A program made the position numbers and the translations under genes. Below, piece after piece: positions 14,335 through 16,853 of a stretch of 16,853 bases of DNA (position 1 is its first letter; each line of letters starts with the position of its first letter). Under the pieces are notes generated by a model. That model did no database searches and was not told where the DNA came from. It saw only the letters and a program-made list of their open reading frames with translations. This DNA comes from DATEPR01 sp036503065 (lineage in GTDB: Bacteria; Actinomycetota; Actinomycetes; Mycobacteriales; Pseudonocardiaceae). The stretch is taken from NCBI GenBank assembly GCA_036503065.1, contig DASXXM010000385.1:1-16853 (forward strand). Direction: 5' to 3'.

Positions 14335-14985
14335 ATGATCAGGTGGCAGCGGCGACTCATCGCGATCGTGGCCGGGGTGGTGCTGCTGATCGTGGTGGTA
14401 CTGGTCGGTTCGGCGGTACATCTGTTCCCCCAGCTGCGCAATCCGTTCGCGCAGACGACGACCGAACGGTCCGGGCCGGTATTGCTCCAGTCCATCCAGC
14501 AGCTGTCCCGCTACGAGGCGGCCAGCGGCACGTTCCAGGTCGTCGTGGACATCTCGTCCGGCAACGCGCTGCTGCCGAGTTTCCTGGTGGGCAGCGACAC
14601 GATGTTCATCGGCGTCGGCACCGACAACGCGTTCGTCGATTTCGGCCAGCTCAAGGGCAACGCGGTGCAGGTCTCCCCGGACCGTCTCACCGCCACCCTG
14701 ACCCTGGGCCACGCCAAGCTCGAAACGGCGAACCTGGACGTAAAGGAATCCTACGTCTTCGCGCAGCAGCAGGGGTTGTTCACCCGGGTCAACCAGTTCC
14801 TCAGCGGCAATCCCAACTCACAGCAGGCCGTCTACGAACTGGCACAACGCCAGATCCAGACAGCCGCCGCCAAGAGCGAACTGCTGGCCGACGCGGAACG
14901 CAACACCAGGACCATGCTGACCAGCCTGTTGCAGTCCCTGGGCTTCCACAACATCACGATCACCTTCACCGGCGCGAAGAGCTAA
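14335..14985 (+). CDS. DUF4230 domain membrane-anchored protein
   Basis: A 216-residue protein with a basic start (MIRWQRR), one N-terminal membrane helix (about 8-29) and an extracytoplasmic remainder. From residue 31 the DUF4230 pattern is clear: PQLRNPF, SGPVLLQSIQQLSRYEAASG, FIGVGTDNAFVDFG, KLETANLDV, SYVFAQQQGL, and a C-terminal helix with NTRTMLTSLLQSLGFHNITI. The family's function is unknown. Three in-frame starts are close together (GTG 14326, GTG 14332, ATG 14335); the site GGGAG (14320-14324) suits 14332 or 14335, and ATG is chosen. The pirin gene follows after 19 nt, so co-transcription is possible. The 140-bp gap to the divergent small membrane gene holds no promoter I would defend. 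Confidence 0.9.
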   Translation: MIRWQRRLIAIVAGVVLLIVVVLVGSAVHLFPQLRNPFAQTTTERSGPVLLQSIQQLSRYEAASGTFQVVVDISSGNALLPSFLVGSDTMFIGVGTDNAFVDFGQLKGNAVQVSPDRLTATLTLGHAKLETANLDVKESYVFAQQQGLFTRVNQFLSGNPNSQQAVYELAQRQIQTAAAKSELLADAERNTRTMLTSLLQSLGFHNITITFTGAKS

Positions 14986-15004
14986 GGTTACTTACCATCT
15001 GCTG

Positions 15005-15961
15005 GTGAGCAACATCGAAATCAGCCCGGTGGAGCTGACCTGCGCGTCCGGCACGGGGACAGCCGCGGTCGAGGTGCTCGGTGCACGCGATGTGCCGTTG
15101 GGCGGTGTGCGGGCCATGACGGTCCGTCGGACGCTGCCGCAGCGCGGGCGGTCGCTGATCGGCGCGTGGTGCTTCGCCGACCACTACGGGCCGGACGGGG
15201 TCGCGGCGGCCGGCATGGACGTGCCGCCGCATCCGCACACCGGGCTGCAGACCGTGAGCTGGCTGTTCGCCGGCGAGATCGAGCACCGCGACAGCTTGGG
15301 CTCACATGCGATCATCCGCCCGGGCGAGCTGAACCTGATGACCGGCGGCCACGGCATCTGCCACTCGGAGGTCTCGACCGACGGCACCAGCGTGCTGCAC
15401 GGTGTCCAGTTGTGGGTCGCGCTGCCGGACGCGCACCGGGACGCGCCGCGCGACTTCCAGCACCACGCCCCCGTGCCGGTCGAACTGGATGGTGCGATCG
15501 CGCGGGTGTTCCTCGGCTCGCTCGCCGGTGACACATCGCCGGTCCGCACGTTCACTCCACTGCTGGGCGCCGAACTCACGCTCGCGCCGGGAGCGCGGGT
15601 CGACCTGGACGTCGACCCGGCCTTTGAGCACGGCGTGTTGGTCGACATCGGTCCGGTCACGTTGGGCGGCACCGAACTCGCGCGCGCCGAACTCGGGTAC
15701 GTCGGTGCCGGGACGGACCGACTGACCCTGGAGGGAGCGGGGCCAGGTCGGGTGATTCTGCTCGGCGGGCCGCCGTTGGGCGAGGAACTGGTGATGTGGT
15801 GGAACTTCGTCGGCCGCAGCCACGAGGACATCGTGCTGTTCCGCGACGAGTGGCAGCGGGAGTCCGACCGGTTCGGCCGGGTCGACGGCTACCCGGGCCA
15901 CCGCCTGCCCGCTCCGCCCCTGCCGGGTGGCCGCCTTCGCCCGCGCCCCAACCCTAGTTAG
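15005..15961 (+). CDS. Pirin family protein
   Basis: A 318-residue bicupin. The N-terminal cupin carries the pirin metal site: His76 and His78 in PPHPHTGLQTVSW, and His120 and Glu122 in GGHGICHSEVS, matching the His-His-His-Glu set of known pirins. LIGAWCFADHYGP is another family landmark. The C-terminal cupin (about 170-290) retains the fold with GGPPLGEELVMWWNFVGRS, and the tail is Pro/Arg-rich. Pirins are cytoplasmic Fe-binding proteins; some bacterial members are quercetinases and others act as redox-sensitive protein partners, and the activity here is not predictable. The start GTG 15005 lacks a good ribosome site (AAGG is 17 nt away), but TACCAT ends 6 nt before it, which may mean a leaderless message. 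The 3' end overlaps the convergent GH128 gene by 8 bp. Confidence 0.93.
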   Translation: MSNIEISPVELTCASGTGTAAVEVLGARDVPLGGVRAMTVRRTLPQRGRSLIGAWCFADHYGPDGVAAAGMDVPPHPHTGLQTVSWLFAGEIEHRDSLGSHAIIRPGELNLMTGGHGICHSEVSTDGTSVLHGVQLWVALPDAHRDAPRDFQHHAPVPVELDGAIARVFLGSLAGDTSPVRTFTPLLGAELTLAPGARVDLDVDPAFEHGVLVDIGPVTLGGTELARAELGYVGAGTDRLTLEGAGPGRVILLGGPPLGEELVMWWNFVGRSHEDIVLFRDEWQRESDRFGRVDGYPGHRLPAPPLPGGRLRPRPNPS

Positions 15962-16853
15962 CCGCCCGGTAGGCAAGGCCGACGGTGGTCGGGCTGTTCG
16001 CCGAGCGGTAAAGACCCGTGTCGGCGCCCTGGGACGGCAGCGCGAACCACGCGTAGCGCTGCACGTACGGCAGCGCGTCGAGCATCGCGGTGGACCCGGT
16101 CACGAAGGCGGCCTGCTGCGCCTGGGTCGGGTATTTCTGGCCGCCACCGAAGTTGATCAGCGCGTACTCGGTCAGCCAGATCGGCTTGTGGTACCGGTCG
16201 TACACCGCCTGGACGTAGCCGCGGAGCTGGCCGACCGCGGCCGGGCCGAAGTCCGAGCCGTACCAGTGTAGTGCGATGAAGTCGACCCGGTAGCCGCGGG
16301 CCGCCGCGCCGCTCATGAACTGATCCAGCCAGCCGCCCGGGGTGTCACCGCCGGACGCGACCGACGGGCTGCCCAGCCGCATCCCCGTTGCCGCCAGCTT
16401 CGGCCACAGATCCAGCGCCTGCGACGCCGACATGTTGGCCTGGCCGGCCAGATCCGGCTCGTTGAAGCCGAGCAGTTCGGTGCCCTGCTGCTCGGCCTGC
16501 GCCAGCGTGGCCGCGGTGACCGACGCGGCATCCCGGGCCATCGGCACGAACTCCACGCCGGGCGGCGCGGCGATGTTCAACCGAGTCGCCGCCCAGTCGT
16601 AGTACCAGCCGGCACCGACGTCCTCGAGCGCGGCCGTCACACCGGTGAAGTACCACGTGCCGACGCCCTTGCGAATCGACCGGGTGGTGACCGGCACGGC
16701 GGGCACTGTCGTCGGTCTGGGCACCGTCGTGGTCGTCGTGGTCGGGATCGGGGCGGCGGTCGGGACGAACGGGGAACCGGTCACCACGGTCGCCGGTGCC
16801 GCGACGGCCGTGGTGACCGGGGTGTGGTGGGCCGGCAGCGCGACCACCACGCC
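15954..16853 (-). CDS. GH128 endo-beta-1,3-glucanase (partial, N-terminus beyond the window)
   Basis: The frame is open to the right edge, so the true start and probable signal peptide lie outside; about 299 residues are visible. The first about 58 visible residues are a Thr/Pro/Val-rich linker (PTTTTTTVPRPTTVP), typical of secreted enzymes. The catalytic domain follows: KGVGTWYF, GAGWYYDW, LLGFNEPD with the likely acid/base Glu131 (counted from 16850), FIALHWYGSD, and IWLTEYAL with the likely nucleophile Glu228. It closes with YAWFALPSQG. This is the glycosyl hydrolase catalytic core assigned to GH128, whose characterised members cut beta-1,3-glucan, a main fungal wall polymer. A GTG at 16850 is in frame but would start inside the linker. 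It is convergent with the pirin gene, the two 3' ends overlapping by 8 bp. Confidence 0.9.
   Translation of the reverse strand, partial: GVVVALPAHHTPVTTAVAAPATVVTGSPFVPTAAPIPTTTTTTVPRPTTVPAVPVTTRSIRKGVGTWYFTGVTAALEDVGAGWYYDWAATRLNIAAPPGVEFVPMARDAASVTAATLAQAEQQGTELLGFNEPDLAGQANMSASQALDLWPKLAATGMRLGSPSVASGGDTPGGWLDQFMSGAAARGYRVDFIALHWYGSDFGPAAVGQLRGYVQAVYDRYHKPIWLTEYALINFGGGQKYPTQAQQAAFVTGSTAMLDALPYVQRYAWFALPSQGADTGLYRSANSPTTVGLAYRAAN

Noticed and set aside
14983..14996. TAAGGTTACTTACC as a possible iron-box (IdeR/DmdR) before the pirin gene
   Set aside because: It resembles only fragments of the 19-bp iron box and lacks the full palindrome.

Overview
The window is GC-rich, with strong G/C bias at third codon positions, GTG starts used alongside ATG, and gene families typical of high-GC Actinomycetota. 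Gene styles (LAL-type LuxR regulator, DUF6328, DUF4230, Linocin-type encapsulin with DyP cargo, several secreted CBM-bearing glycosidases) suggest a soil filamentous actinomycete, possibly Pseudonocardiales. That placement is inference; no rRNA or tRNA gene is present to settle it.

Left part (1-4992, + strand): a DUF3887-like/alpha-beta hydrolase fusion; a stand-alone NRPS-type condensation-domain protein with a degenerate HHxxxDG motif; and a secreted beta-helix glycosidase whose three catalytic-type Asp residues have the spacing of GH87 alpha-1,3-glucanases, closed by a perfect terminator-like hairpin.

Middle part (5080-9054, + strand): a possible small ORF, then a tight operon of a B-type DyP peroxidase carrying a C-terminal encapsulin-targeting peptide, the family 1 encapsulin shell protein 10 nt later, and a membrane protein whose start overlaps the encapsulin stop (ATGA). 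A DUF6328 membrane protein follows, behind its own palindrome.

Right part (9057-16853): a 922-residue LAL/LuxR regulator on the - strand, divergent from a 52-residue small secreted peptide (+). A shared terminator separates the peptide from a convergent secreted GH27 enzyme with a C-terminal CBM35 (-). Upstream of GH27 lie a LacI-like palindrome between -35 and -10 elements and a 50-residue single-pass membrane protein. On the + strand follow a DUF4230 membrane-anchored protein and a pirin. Finally a GH128 endo-beta-1,3-glucanase (-) runs off the right edge and overlaps the pirin gene tail to tail.

Functional themes: (1) encapsulated peroxidase, perhaps with a membrane partner; (2) secreted glycosidases, including alpha-1,3- and beta-1,3-glucan hydrolases, suited to attacking fungal cell walls; (3) a regulator/small exported peptide pair of unknown role. 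There is no sign of phage, IS elements, CRISPR or RNA genes.
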